Part shown: positions 37,909 through 47,498 of the stretch, piece by piece | Layout of the letters: each line of letters begins with the position of its first letter | How positions within the stretch are numbered: the first letter of the stretch is position 1 | NCBI RefSeq assembly: GCF_900115245.1 | Contig: NZ_FOVT01000022.1 | Location: forward strand, 33,798 to 97,797 | Direction of reading: 5' to 3' | Length of the DNA: 64,000 nucleotides | From: Mesorhizobium sp. NFR06 | GTDB taxonomy: Bacteria; Pseudomonadota; Alphaproteobacteria; Rhizobiales; Rhizobiaceae | Position numbers and translations under genes: made by a program | Notes under the pieces: model-generated | Told to the model about the DNA's origin: nothing | Databases searched by the model: none | The model's input: the letters and a program-made list of their open reading frames with translations, nothing else

Positions 37909-39570
37909 CTACTGGACGGTGAGTTCGTTCCGCTCGCCGGCCTTGACCGTGAAGGGCGTTTCCTTGTCGGCCTTGTCGGTGGTGAAGTTGGTCACCAGCA
38001 TATAGTCGCCCGCGGCAAGCGTCGTCTGCATCTTCTCGCCATAGGCGTAGGTCACCTGCTTGCGCTCGCCCTGGATGTTCTTCTTGGCCTCATAGATCTT
38101 GAAGCCGTCCGCGCCTGGCGCGTCGACCGCCACCACACCGGCATTCAGCGTCACGTTGACATCGGTCATTTGCCCGACGGTCACGCTGAAAGGCTGTTCG
38201 GTGGACACGGCTTGCACGTCGACACCCATCACATAGTCGCCGGGCGGCAGGTCGAACTGACTGTCGGCACCATAGGCATAGGTAACCTGATCGCGGGTGC
38301 CGTCGAGCTTCTTGGCGGCCTTGTACACTTTCCAATCCACGTCGGCTTCGGCCTTCTCGCCGCCCTGGATGTAGAAGGCGTTGGCCTTTGCCTTGCCGAC
38401 GCCGACGACCATGTCCTTGTCGACGACCTGGCCGGCGAGAAGTTGCATCGTCTCGCTCGCCTCGCCGGCTCCCAGTCTCACCGTGATCTTGGTCTCGCCG
38501 GACGGGACGACGTACGTGACCTCGCCATAGTTGCTGTCCGATGTGCCGCCGGGATAGGCGATGCTGATCTGCGCCGCACGGTCGATGTCGGCGCCTGGCG
38601 CCGGCCGCGCGTGGATGGAAATCTCGGCGGCGTTCAGGTTGAGCGCCGGCTCGGTGGCTTTGTCGGCCGTCAGCGAGACCTTCTGCTCGGCCCTGGTCGC
38701 ACCGCTGGTGGCGACGACGATATAGTTGCCGGCGGCAAGGTGGAATTTGACGGTGTTATAGCCGTAGTCGACGTGCTCGCCGCCGGTTCCCTTGGCGTCG
38801 TCCTTGAAGATCTCGAAGTAGACGTCGGACTTCGGCGCCTCGCCGCCCTCTTTCAAGAACGCTTTCGGGATCAGATTGTAGTCGACCTCGGCAGCTCTCG
38901 GCGCGGGAGCCGGCGCCGGTACGGGAGCTGGCGCGGGGGCCGGCGCAGGAGCCGCGACGGTTTCCACCAGCGCCTGCTGCAGCGCCTTCTCGTCGGAGGC
39001 CTGGATGTATTTGCCGCCGGTGTTTTCGGCGAGGCAGGCGATCTGCTTGCCTTCGTCGGCGGTCAGGCCGAAGCCGACGACATCGGCGGTGAAGTCGACG
39101 CCGCTTTCCTTGAGCTCCTTGCCAAGCGCGCAAGGATCGCCGCCGCAGGTTTCAAGCCCATCGGTGATGAGAACCACGGTGGCCTTGTCCTCGGTGTATT
39201 TCAGCGCCTCGGCGGCCTGCTTGACGGCAGTCGTCAGCGGCGTCTTGCCCAGGAATTTCATGCTGTCGGCCGCTGCCGCAATAGCGCTGGCGGAGCCGGC
39301 TTGCGGCGGCACGATCAGCTCGATGTCGTCGCAACTGCCCTTGGTGCGATGGCCATAGGCCATGAAGCCGATCTCGTCGTCGGCCGGAACGGACTGCAGC
39401 ACGGTGCGCAGCGATTCGCGTGCGATCTCGAGCTTCGGCTTGCCGTCGATCTGGGCCCACATGGAGCCCGATGCATCGAGGATGATGATGACCTTGTTGG
39501 CGGCAAAGCCGAATGTGGTCATCGACAAAAGGAGGATCGCCACAGCGACGCTCCGTGCCAGTCCCGCCAT
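37909..39570 (-). CDS. Secreted von Willebrand factor A domain protein
   Basis: A 553-residue exported protein with a signal peptide (ARSVAVAILLLSMTTFGFAA). The VWA domain follows at once (about 25-205); its metal-binding motif is ILDASGSMW, with the supporting threonine in GKTPLTTAV and aspartate in LITDGLETCGGDPC. An Ala-Pro hinge (about 210-230) leads to a long beta-rich part with several repeats of a TYAYG(A/E)... DLPPGDYVM / TLAAGDYMLV type, probably Ig-like modules. Such proteins bind other surface or extracellular partners. No MoxR or BatA genes accompany it, so its role is open. It converges with edd. The GlxA-type gene upstream runs on the same strand after a 115-base gap. Confidence 0.82.
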   Translation of the reverse strand: MAGLARSVAVAILLLSMTTFGFAANKVIIILDASGSMWAQIDGKPKLEIARESLRTVLQSVPADDEIGFMAYGHRTKGSCDDIELIVPPQAGSASAIAAAADSMKFLGKTPLTTAVKQAAEALKYTEDKATVVLITDGLETCGGDPCALGKELKESGVDFTADVVGFGLTADEGKQIACLAENTGGKYIQASDEKALQQALVETVAAPAPAPAPAPVPAPAPAPRAAEVDYNLIPKAFLKEGGEAPKSDVYFEIFKDDAKGTGGEHVDYGYNTVKFHLAAGNYIVVATSGATRAEQKVSLTADKATEPALNLNAAEISIHARPAPGADIDRAAQISIAYPGGTSDSNYGEVTYVVPSGETKITVRLGAGEASETMQLLAGQVVDKDMVVGVGKAKANAFYIQGGEKAEADVDWKVYKAAKKLDGTRDQVTYAYGADSQFDLPPGDYVMGVDVQAVSTEQPFSVTVGQMTDVNVTLNAGVVAVDAPGADGFKIYEAKKNIQGERKQVTYAYGEKMQTTLAAGDYMLVTNFTTDKADKETPFTVKAGERNELTVQ

Positions 39571-39685
39571 GAAAATCTCCTGAGTGACCCCCCGTCCGCG
39601 TCTGGAAAGCTATTTGACGCGGCCTCGGGATACAAGCCTGCGGGCGGTGCTTGCTGCTCGGGCACTCGCTCGCAGAGGCTCAATA

Positions 39686-40684
39686 TCAGTAGGTGGTGCG
39701 CCGCTCCTCCGAGGGCGGGCGGCCGAACTGCAACCGGTAGCTCTGCGCGAAATAGGAGTGCGAGGTGAAGCCGGTGGCGATCGCCACGTCGAGGATCGGC
39801 ATGTTGGTCTGGCGCAGCAATTCGCGCGCGCGTTCCAGCCTCAGCCGCATGTAATAGCGGCCCGGGGTGACGCTGAGGTGGCGCAGGAAAAGCCGCTCGA
39901 CCTGGCGCACCGAAAGGCCGGCCGATTTGGCGAGTTGCACCGCAGACAGCGGCTCGTCGAGATGGTCGGCCATCAGTTCGACGATGCGCCGCAGCTTCTC
40001 CGACTTGCCGGTGAGATCCCGCTCCGGCCCGACGCGCTGGCGGTCGCCGGCCGAGCGGATGCGCTCGTGCTGGAACTGGTTGGCGACGCCGTTGGCGAGG
40101 TTGGAGCCGAAATCGCCGCGCACGATCTCCAGCATCAGGTCGATCGAGGTGGTGCCGCCGGCGCAGGTGTAGCGCTTGCGGTCGATCTCGAAGACGTTGC
40201 CGGTACAGTTGATGTCCGGAAACCGCTCCATGAAGCCGGCGCGATTTTCCCAATGGATGGTGCAACGATAGCCGTCGAGCTGCCCGGCTTCTGCCAGAAG
40301 ATAAGAACCAACCGACAGCGCGCCGAGCGCATTGCCGCGCCGGCCCCAGCTGCGCAAAGCCGCAAGCACCTTGCTCTTGCCGGGAAACTCGATGGAGAGG
40401 CCGACCGACACGAACAGGATGTCGACCGGCGGCATGTCGGCGACGGAATAGTCGATCTTGAGCGGCAGGCCGTTCGAGGCCATGACCGCGTCGCCATCGG
40501 CCGAAATCGTCGTCCAGCCATAGAAATCGCGTCCGAGCAAGCGATTGGCCGAGCGAAAGCAGTCGATCGCCGCGGCAAGCGAGAACATCGAGAACTTGTC
40601 GACCAGCAGGAAGCCGAACTGACGGCCGCCCTGAACGGGATCGTTCGTGATCGGCCGTTCGACGGGAGCGGTCAGGTTCGGCAA
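39686..40684 (-). CDS. GlxA-type AraC regulator (DJ-1/PfpI plus HTH)
   Basis: A 332-residue regulator: an N-terminal DJ-1/PfpI-like domain (about 20-190; FGFLLVDKFSMFSLAAAIDC, LGALSVGSYLLAEAG) and a C-terminal AraC helix-turn-helix pair (about 230-325; LSAVQLAKSAGLSVRQVERL, IATGFTSHSYFAQSYRLQFG). The elbow cysteine of active DJ-1 enzymes is a serine here, so the domain probably only senses a ligand. The nearest known members are GbdR and ArgR/CdhR of Pseudomonas, which respond to glycine betaine, carnitine or amino acids; the true ligand here is unknown. It lies 19 bases from folD on the same strand, perhaps by chance. Confidence 0.85.
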   Translation of the reverse strand: MPNLTAPVERPITNDPVQGGRQFGFLLVDKFSMFSLAAAIDCFRSANRLLGRDFYGWTTISADGDAVMASNGLPLKIDYSVADMPPVDILFVSVGLSIEFPGKSKVLAALRSWGRRGNALGALSVGSYLLAEAGQLDGYRCTIHWENRAGFMERFPDINCTGNVFEIDRKRYTCAGGTTSIDLMLEIVRGDFGSNLANGVANQFQHERIRSAGDRQRVGPERDLTGKSEKLRRIVELMADHLDEPLSAVQLAKSAGLSVRQVERLFLRHLSVTPGRYYMRLRLERARELLRQTNMPILDVAIATGFTSHSYFAQSYRLQFGRPPSEERRTTY

Positions 40685-40703
40685 TGCAAAGGCTTTCTCA
40701 AAT

Positions 40704-41603
40704 TCAGAAGGACGGCCGCGGCAGCCCGGCCGCGAGGTAGGCGGAAGCTACAGTGTTCGCCATCAGCATGGCAATGGTCATCGGGCCGACGCCGCCTGGG
40801 ACCGGCGTGATGGCGCCCGCGGCCTTGGCCGCTTCGGCATAGGCGACGTCGCCGACCAGCCGGCTCTTGCCTTCGCCCTTCTCGGGCGCGGGGATGCGGT
40901 TGATGCCGACGTCGATCACGGTCGCGCCGGGCTTCACCCAATCGCCCTTGACCATCTCCGGGCGGCCGACGGCGGCGACCAGGATGTCGGCGGTGCGGGC
41001 AAGCGCCGGCAGGTCCCGGGTGCGGCTGTGGGCAATGGTGACCGTGCAGTTGGCGGCGAGCAGCAGATTGGCCATCGGCTTGCCGACGATGTTGGAGCGG
41101 CCGACGACGACGGCGTTGAGGCCGGACAGATCCTTGCCGCGGATCCGCTCGATCAAAAGCATGGAGCCGGCCGGCGTGCAGGGCACGAAAGCCGTCTCGA
41201 GCTCGCCGGTGCCGAGCTTGCCGACATTGATGAAGTGAAAGCCGTCGACATCCTTTTCCGGCGCGATCGTCTGGATCACCTTGCCGGCGTCGATATGGCC
41301 GGGAAGCGGAAGCTGCACGAGAATACCGTGAATCGAGGCATCGGCGTTGAGGTCGCCGATGATCTTCAGCAATTGTTCCTCGGTGGTATCGGCCGGCAAC
41401 GTATGCTGCAGCGAATGGAAGCCGCATTCCTTGGCGGTGCGCGATTTCGAGGCGACATAGACCTGGCTCGCGGGATCCTCACCGACGATGACCACCGCGA
41501 GGCCTGGCCTGGTGGCGCCCTTGGCCGAAAGCTCCGACGTCAGCGCCTTGACCTTCGAAACCACATCCTCGGCGACACGCTTTCCGTCGATCACTTCGGT
41601 CAT
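40704..41603 (-). CDS. folD: Bifunctional methylenetetrahydrofolate dehydrogenase/cyclohydrolase
   Basis: Interconverts 5,10-methylene- and 10-formyl-tetrahydrofolate using NADP, feeding one-carbon units to purine and formyl-Met synthesis. The 299-residue protein has ATRPGLAVVIVGEDPASQVY, VASKSRTAKECGF with the catalytic lysine, GILVQLPLPGHI and the C-terminal PVPGGVGPMTIAMLM. GGAGAA lies seven bases before the ATG at 41603; a 14-codon extension upstream is not family-like. The 212-base gap upstream contains a short ATGCCT/AGGCAT hairpin (41644-41660) of unknown meaning. Confidence 0.96.
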   Translation of the reverse strand: MTEVIDGKRVAEDVVSKVKALTSELSAKGATRPGLAVVIVGEDPASQVYVASKSRTAKECGFHSLQHTLPADTTEEQLLKIIGDLNADASIHGILVQLPLPGHIDAGKVIQTIAPEKDVDGFHFINVGKLGTGELETAFVPCTPAGSMLLIERIRGKDLSGLNAVVVGRSNIVGKPMANLLLAANCTVTIAHSRTRDLPALARTADILVAAVGRPEMVKGDWVKPGATVIDVGINRIPAPEKGEGKSRLVGDVAYAEAAKAAGAITPVPGGVGPMTIAMLMANTVASAYLAAGLPRPSF

Positions 41604-41815
41604 CACGAATTCTCCGTTTTGAGGCCGCATCGATGCATGCCCCATGCCTCAATCAGGCATCTCGATCCGCCAACGCAGGGCGCAGGCGGCAGAAATGCCG
41701 CGCGGCATTGTCACGAAAATACGACAAGGCAATCCCGCCAAAGCGTCGTCGGATGCCGTAAACCCGAAACCGGCCGCTTTTATCGAACACCCGATGGTTT
41801 CGAAATACGGGCGCT

Positions 41816-44236
41816 TCAGAAATAGCGGCGCGCGCGGCTTTCGGTCAGCTCGCGCACGGCCTCGCGGAATTCGCGCAGGCTGGCGCGGATCTCGTCGATC
41901 TGATCCTGCTGGTCGGCGGGCGACTGGCGGGCCTCGCCGGCGGTTGGCGACTGCGGACGATAGGATGCCGGTGATGCCGAATATCGATCCTCATCGGGAT
42001 CGGTCCGCATCTGGTCCGGACGGGAGGAATAGAAATCGCCCTGGTCGTATGGCGGCTGGAAGTTTTCCCGCGCCGCCGCCTCACCCCGGGTATAGCGCTC
42101 TTCCCGAGTAGGCGCGCGCCAGGCGCTTTCGGGCGGCACAGCGTCGATATCGACCGTTTCGGCCGGCGCGCGCCGGACGAGATAGCGAAGCGCCGAAACC
42201 AGCGAGCCGAAGAGCCCCGGCCGGCCGGCATCGTCGGCCGCTGGCGGCGGTGGCGTGACGGATGGAGCCGGAGTCATCACAGCCGCCGATACCGGCGGCT
42301 CCCGAAGTGGGGCGGGCGGCGGCGTGAAAGACGAAGCCGGCGGTGGCACGATGGGCGGAGTCGCCGGCGGCGTAACGAGTGGCGGAGCCGGCCGCGGAGC
42401 GATCGGGTTGGAATTGTTGTCCAACGTGGGAGCAGGCTCATCGACCCCGCGGCGCGAGCGGACGTCGGCGGTCGCGCGCAGGCTGGCATAAATGCCCCGC
42501 AGCGCGCCGAGGCCGATGCCGGCGAACAGGCCGGCGAGCAGGCCTGCCAAAGCTATCACGACGCGCGACGGGCCTTTGGCCTCAAGCGGCGGCTGGGCAG
42601 GCGAAAGCACGTTGATGTTCGCGGAATTGACGTTCTTCTGCTCGCTGGTCTCCTTGGCGCGCAGAAGATATTGCTCGTAGACGGAACGCTTGGCGGCGGC
42701 TTCGCGCTCCAGCTCGCGCAGCGAAACAAGACTGTTGTTGACGTCGCCGCTCTGGACCTTGGCCTGCGCCAGGCGCGACGACAAATCCTGCTCGAGCTGG
42801 ACGGAGCGTTTCAGATCGACCTGCAGCGAAGCGGCAATGCGCTGCAATTCGGCGCTGATGCGCTCGCGCGCGCCGGCAATTTGGGCGTTGAGCGCCTGCA
42901 GTTCCGGATGGCGCGGTCCGAACTTGATCGCGGCACGGTCCGCCTCCTGCTTCAAAGCCGCGTATTGCGAGCGCAGCTCGCTCATCATGTTGGAGTTGAT
43001 CTCTTCCGGCAATGTGCCGTTGAGGATCGAGTTGACGTCCAGCGAGCGCGCCGACGCGGCGCGCGCATTCAGCTCCAGTGTGCGAGCGCGCGCCACGGAA
43101 AGCTGCTCGTTGAGCTTAAGCATCTGGTCGTCGCTGATCAGGCGACCCTGCGCGTCGACGAGGTCGTGCGTGGCCCTGAAGTCCTCGACGTTGCGCTCCG
43201 CCGCCTCGACGCCCTTGCGCAACTCATCGAGCTTGGACGTTAGCGCGCTCGTCGCACGACCGGCCATGTCGGACTGGTATTGGCCGATCTCCCGCTGGAA
43301 GACGTCTCTCGTCGTGTTGGCGATCAGAGCAGACTTCTCGCCATCCTGCGTGGTGGCGCTGATGGAGATGACAAAGGTTTTGCCGGTGCGATCGACCGAC
43401 AGGCTGTCGGCCAGATTGCCGACGGCCAGCGCCTGGCGGCGGACCTCGCCAGTCCCGGCCTGCTCGTCACGTCGCGACAGTATCGAGCGCATGAATGACA
43501 TGACGCCCAGGCCGCCGGAACCCTGCCCGTTGAACTCCGGATCGTTGACGAGATTGAGTTCCTTGACGACCTCGCCGAGAACCTTGCCGGACGTGACCAT
43601 CTTGATCCGGGTTTCGACGACGGCCAACGCGGCATCGGGCTCTCCCACCGACTGGGTGAGATCGCGATCGGCAAGCTTCAGGTCGCCGGGTTCGATGGTC
43701 AACTCAGTAGTTGCCCCGTATATTTTCGGCGTCGACAGCGCGATGGCGATGCCAAGGGCGGCGCCCAGGATCGTTGTGGATAAGATCAGCGCCTTGGAGC
43801 GAGCAATGCCACCGATGACCTGGACCGGGTCGATCAGGGGTTTCCATTCCTGGGGATCGGGATTCTCCGCTGCAAGCACGCGCCTTGGCCGGCGAGGCTC
43901 AAAGGCGGCTGGCGGCCCGTCGTTCGAAACGCGGCTGTCGCCCTGCCCGGTTGCAGCATGGCGATCCTTTGCGTCCAAATCATCCGAGGCTTCGATCGGA
44001 TGCAAAGCCGGATCGGATCGTGCCTGGTCAAACGCGCCACTGTCCCCGGGCTGCGGATGCAACCGCCTTTCGCGCTCTGAGCGCGCGGCGCGATGGCGCT
44101 CGGCGGCATCCTCGCGCCACGACGAGTTGGCGCGTTCGCCAATCGAAACCGTGTTGTCCTCGCCGCGCATGGCCTGGCCGAGCGCGAGCAGGGAACGCTC
44201 GCGCCTCCAGTCATCACGGTTATCCCTGTCGACCAT
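41816..44236 (-). CDS. Polysaccharide chain-length / export protein, GumC-Wzz type
   Basis: An 806-residue inner-membrane polysaccharide co-polymerase. A hydrophilic N-terminus of about 120 residues precedes the first helix (SKALILSTTILGAALGIAIA, near 145-165); the periplasmic part is rich in coiled coil (about 300-560, with FGPRHPELQALNAQIAGARE); the second helix is VVIALAGLLAGLFAGIGLGA near 575-595. The last 200 residues are Pro/Ala-rich and cytoplasmic and contain no Walker motifs, so there is no fused tyrosine autokinase. It should set chain length of an exported polysaccharide. The ATG at 44236 was taken rather than an upstream TTG. It is divergent from the flippase gene. Confidence 0.85.
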   Translation of the reverse strand: MVDRDNRDDWRRERSLLALGQAMRGEDNTVSIGERANSSWREDAAERHRAARSERERRLHPQPGDSGAFDQARSDPALHPIEASDDLDAKDRHAATGQGDSRVSNDGPPAAFEPRRPRRVLAAENPDPQEWKPLIDPVQVIGGIARSKALILSTTILGAALGIAIALSTPKIYGATTELTIEPGDLKLADRDLTQSVGEPDAALAVVETRIKMVTSGKVLGEVVKELNLVNDPEFNGQGSGGLGVMSFMRSILSRRDEQAGTGEVRRQALAVGNLADSLSVDRTGKTFVISISATTQDGEKSALIANTTRDVFQREIGQYQSDMAGRATSALTSKLDELRKGVEAAERNVEDFRATHDLVDAQGRLISDDQMLKLNEQLSVARARTLELNARAASARSLDVNSILNGTLPEEINSNMMSELRSQYAALKQEADRAAIKFGPRHPELQALNAQIAGARERISAELQRIAASLQVDLKRSVQLEQDLSSRLAQAKVQSGDVNNSLVSLRELEREAAAKRSVYEQYLLRAKETSEQKNVNSANINVLSPAQPPLEAKGPSRVVIALAGLLAGLFAGIGLGALRGIYASLRATADVRSRRGVDEPAPTLDNNSNPIAPRPAPPLVTPPATPPIVPPPASSFTPPPAPLREPPVSAAVMTPAPSVTPPPPAADDAGRPGLFGSLVSALRYLVRRAPAETVDIDAVPPESAWRAPTREERYTRGEAAARENFQPPYDQGDFYSSRPDQMRTDPDEDRYSASPASYRPQSPTAGEARQSPADQQDQIDEIRASLREFREAVRELTESRARRYF

Positions 44237-44436
44237 TGTGCTGGAACTTACTCTTTGGCGGCTTGGGCGCGGCGGATCGGCCAATCGTTAAGCCACGCTA
44301 AACAGGCATAGGAAACAAAAGGTTAATTTTGCGCCTCGACGGACATAGTTTCTCGCCTCGTTTGCGGCATCTCGGCGCCGCCGAGGTGGCTGCCAAACGC
44401 CGCGTTAAACTTTCAAGCCTATCTATCGCCGCGGAC

Positions 44437-45732
44437 ATGACCCAGGCCAGCGACATACCGCAAAGGCGGACCTTCGCGCGGATCGGCCGCTTGGCGGCCA
44501 CCCGCCGGAGACTGGTGCTCGACTATTTTTCGGCGATCAGCGGCGCCGGCGGCCGGCTGGTGTTTTCGCTGGCCTATTTCGTGGCTTTGGCCAACACGCT
44601 TTCGATCGCCGAGTTCGGCATGTTCGCCACCGCCTCGGCCGCCGGCATCATGCTGTCGCGCATCCTCGCCTTCGGCTTCATCTCGGCACTCTACCGCACC
44701 GCAACGATCCGCCCCAATCTGATCGGCACCTTCACCGCCGGCTTCCTGCTTCTCGGCGTGTTGTCGCTGCCGTTCCTCGCCGCCGCGTCCTACGTCGTCT
44801 ACCTGGCCTTCTTTTCCCGCACCGTGCCGCTGTCGGCCTTCGCCGCGGTCGTCTTCGCCGAGGCGCTTTTGTGGCGACCGGTCGAAGTCGTGCTGATCGT
44901 CAACAACGGGCTGGGCAAGTTCGGGCGGGCGGCGGTGCTTGCCATCCTGGCGACGGCGCTCCGGGCAGTCGGCGCGATGCTGTTCATGCTTGCCGCGCAG
45001 CACACCATCGGCGTCTGGTCGCTGTTCTACATCGGCGCCAATGCCGCCTCGCTCGTCGTTGCCTTTGCCTTCTTCTACCCGCGCCAGCGGCTGAGGCTGC
45101 GCGCCGAACTCTATTTCAGGCGGCTCGCCGATTCCGTCTACGTCGCCGGCTCCGAAGTGCTGTTCTACCTGCAGATGGAGTTCGACAAGCTCCTTGTGCT
45201 GTCGATCGGCGGACCGCATCTGGCCGGCATCTACGCCATCATCATGCGGCTGGTCGATCTGACCGCGATCCCGATCCGCACCTTCTCGATGATGCTGGTG
45301 CAGCGCATGATGCGGGCGCCGGAGCTTCTATCGCGGCTGGCGGTCAAGAGCGGCATCGAAGGCGGCGTGTTCCTGGTCTCGACCCTGGCGCTGGTGTCGC
45401 TCGGCATCGTGCTGCACTTCTTCCCGAATGCGCTCGGCAAGAATGTCGCCGAGGCAGCGCCGCTGGTCGCGCTCGCGTTCTGCGTGCCGGGCCTGCGCAA
45501 TCTCATCGAATACCAGGCCGAGCTTCTGTTCGCGCGCGGGCAGACGGCGGTGCGGGCGATCAATCTCGGCCTGCTCGCCGCCTTGAAGGGGGTGCTCCTG
45601 ACCTATGTGCTGACGACCATCCCGGACACAGCCAAACTGGTGCTGTCGCTCAACATCGTCTTCCTGCTGCTTTATCTGGCCTCGATGCTGCTGACCTATT
45701 CGGCCATGCGCCGGCCGGCGAAAGCGATCTGA
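44437..45732 (+). CDS. Polysaccharide flippase-like membrane protein (Wzx/MATE fold)
   Basis: A 431-residue membrane protein with about twelve helices, beginning LVFSLAYFVALANTLSIAEF, the typical start of the oligosaccharide flippase family (LVxxLxxARxLxxxEFG). It should move lipid-linked repeat units across the inner membrane. FDKLLVLSIGGPHLAGIYAI in the middle is also family-like. An open frame reaches back to 44329, but the N-terminal part is not membrane-like; the ATG at 44437 seems best. It is divergent from the chain-length gene and converges with the DUF6492 gene across a hairpin (45732-45772). Confidence 0.82.
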   Translation: MTQASDIPQRRTFARIGRLAATRRRLVLDYFSAISGAGGRLVFSLAYFVALANTLSIAEFGMFATASAAGIMLSRILAFGFISALYRTATIRPNLIGTFTAGFLLLGVLSLPFLAAASYVVYLAFFSRTVPLSAFAAVVFAEALLWRPVEVVLIVNNGLGKFGRAAVLAILATALRAVGAMLFMLAAQHTIGVWSLFYIGANAASLVVAFAFFYPRQRLRLRAELYFRRLADSVYVAGSEVLFYLQMEFDKLLVLSIGGPHLAGIYAIIMRLVDLTAIPIRTFSMMLVQRMMRAPELLSRLAVKSGIEGGVFLVSTLALVSLGIVLHFFPNALGKNVAEAAPLVALAFCVPGLRNLIEYQAELLFARGQTAVRAINLGLLAALKGVLLTYVLTTIPDTAKLVLSLNIVFLLLYLASMLLTYSAMRRPAKAI

Positions 45733-45772
45733 TTCAGGTGAGGCCGGCCTGCAATGGCGGCCTGACCTGAAT
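45732..45772. terminator. Hairpin between converging polysaccharide genes
   Basis: ATTCAGGT (45732-45739) and ACCTGAAT (45765-45772) enclose AGGCCG and CGGCCT, giving a long stem between the flippase gene stop and the DUF6492 gene stop. There is no U tract, so it may act only as a weak terminator or a 3' end protector. Confidence 0.5.
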
Positions 45773-45783
45773 CTCAGCGCGGT

Positions 45784-46707
45784 CTATTCAAGCCCGATCA
45801 GGCGGCGGATGCGGCCGATGTCGGTGCCGATGAAGGACTGCATGCCGATCGCCACCTGCTCCGGCGCCATTGCGTCGACAAAGCGGCGGAATTGTTCGTC
45901 CGTCAACGCTTCACCGTTCCAGTGGACGTGGCAGAATTCCTCCGAACCGTGGAAATGGCCGGCGCCCGCAAGCACTTCGTCGACATAGCGGCCATAGATC
46001 ATGCATTCGGAGAATTGGCGCGCCGAGCCGACGACGCCGACCCAGTCTCGGCTATGCACCTTCTCGATGCGGTCGCACATCGCGTTGACCGTCTCGCGGC
46101 GCCAGGCGATCAGCGTCGAGATGTAATCATCGTTGGAAATGTTGCCCGGCTCGATGCCAAGCGCCGCACCCGCATTGCGCGACCAGACACGATGCTCGTC
46201 ATGGCCTTCATTGGCAAGCGCGCCTTCGCGCCGGAACAGCCGCACCTTGCCGTCGCGCCAGAAGGCGTTCGCATCGAACGGTTTCAGGAAGGCGACGTCG
46301 GAATCGCAGAAGACCAGCACGTCCTCCCTCGCGTGACCGCCGATGGCGATGCGGCGCAATTGCTGCACATGCCATCCGCGCAGCGGCTGCGTTTTCAGGC
46401 TAAGCCAGACGCGGCGGCGGAACCCGCTCAGCGGATCATCGAAAACGCGCAGCCAGCGCGGCAGCAGGTCCCGCTCGTCGACGATGATGCGGCGGCTGCC
46501 CTCCAACTGGCGAAACAGCGCGACGTCGCGATGCTCGGTGAGGATGTAATGATGCGCAATACCGGTGACGTGGCGGTCGATGGTTTCGCACAGCAGCCGG
46601 CAGCGTTCGAAATCGGGCGCATAGCTTGCGGTGACGATCGCGGCCGAAGGTTTGCGCGGCAGCGGTTCGGTGGCGGTGGCGGCGTCCGGCATGAAGTGGC
46701 TGTTCAC
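45784..46707 (-). CDS. DUF6492 family protein, glycosyltransferase-like
   Basis: A 307-residue protein with the nucleotide-sugar binding look of a GT-A enzyme: SAAIVTASYAPDFERCRLLC at the start and VLVFCDSDVAFLKPFD with a DSD acidic motif near residue 130. This corresponds to DUF6492, found in polysaccharide clusters. The donor and acceptor are unknown. It starts with GTG at 46707, overlapping the stop of the WecG-type gene (GTGA), and GGAGG lies seven bases before it, so the two are translationally coupled; it is the last gene of a three-gene minus-strand unit. Confidence 0.75.
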   Translation of the reverse strand: MNSHFMPDAATATEPLPRKPSAAIVTASYAPDFERCRLLCETIDRHVTGIAHHYILTEHRDVALFRQLEGSRRIIVDERDLLPRWLRVFDDPLSGFRRRVWLSLKTQPLRGWHVQQLRRIAIGGHAREDVLVFCDSDVAFLKPFDANAFWRDGKVRLFRREGALANEGHDEHRVWSRNAGAALGIEPGNISNDDYISTLIAWRRETVNAMCDRIEKVHSRDWVGVVGSARQFSECMIYGRYVDEVLAGAGHFHGSEEFCHVHWNGEALTDEQFRRFVDAMAPEQVAIGMQSFIGTDIGRIRRLIGLE

Positions 46708-47498
46708 CGGCGCGCCTCCGCGGGCCGCGGTGCGTGCGACAGCTTCTGCTTGACGACGCGCCACAGGAACAACGGATTGCCGACGATGTAGCGGCGCCAC
46801 AGCCGGCCGGGTTCGATCCACAGGCGGAACAGCCATTCGAGGCGCAGCCGCCGCAGCCACAGCGGCGCGCGCGGCACCGAGCCGCTCATGAAATCGAGCA
46901 GCGCACCGACGGCGACCGGCAGCGTGCAATGGCCACTGTCGATGTGGCGCTCGATCCACAACTCCTGGCGCGGAACGCCCATGGCGACGAGCAATATATC
47001 CGGCCGCAGCCTGGCGATGCGATCGAGGATCGCCGGCTCCTCGGCGGCCGAGAAGAAGCCGTCATGGATGACGACGAATTTGTGCTGCACGGCAAGCGTC
47101 GAAAGCTTCGCGCATGCCGCTTCGGCATTGACGCGCGTGGTGCCGAGCAGCGCCACCGTCAGGGGATGGGACGCCGCCTGCAGGAAGGCCGGAATAAAAT
47201 CGGTGCCGTTGAGATTGCTGGGGAAAGGCGCGCCGTAGAGCAGCTTTGCCGCCACGTCGACGCCAACGCCGTCAGGCAGGATGAGGAAGTCTTCCAGCGC
47301 CTCGGCAAACACCGGATCGGTGCAGGCAAGGTTGGCATTGTGGGCATTGAGAAAGCTCACCTTGGTGAAGCGACGCTCGTCGATCAGTCTTGTGAGCAAG
47401 GCGATGGCTTCGTCCCAGCGTATGGCCAACACCGGAATGCCCAAGATGGTCTTCAGCGTGTCGAAGCCGAAGGCGGCGCGCGCGGTGTGCATATTCAT
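46704..47498 (-). CDS. WecG/TagA/CpsF family glycosyltransferase (GT26)
   Basis: A 264-residue enzyme that adds a sugar, often N-acetyl-mannosaminuronate, N-acetylmannosamine or glucose, to a lipid-linked intermediate. Family motifs are SFLNAHNANLACTDPVF, LPDGVGVDVAAKLLYG, TVALLGTTR and LLVAMGVPRQELWIERH. The C-terminal basic helix RRLRLEWLFRLWIEPGRLWR probably binds the membrane. Its start overlaps the upstream glycosyltransferase stop by four bases (ATGA) and its stop overlaps the DUF6492 start. In rhizobia ExoB/PssK-like clusters carry similar genes. Confidence 0.9.
   Translation of the reverse strand: MNMHTARAAFGFDTLKTILGIPVLAIRWDEAIALLTRLIDERRFTKVSFLNAHNANLACTDPVFAEALEDFLILPDGVGVDVAAKLLYGAPFPSNLNGTDFIPAFLQAASHPLTVALLGTTRVNAEAACAKLSTLAVQHKFVVIHDGFFSAAEEPAILDRIARLRPDILLVAMGVPRQELWIERHIDSGHCTLPVAVGALLDFMSGSVPRAPLWLRRLRLEWLFRLWIEPGRLWRRYIVGNPLFLWRVVKQKLSHAPRPAEARR

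Noticed and set aside
37894..39768. 624-codon plus-strand frame opposite the VWA gene
   Set aside because: Shadow of a gene with signal peptide and MIDAS motif on the other strand.
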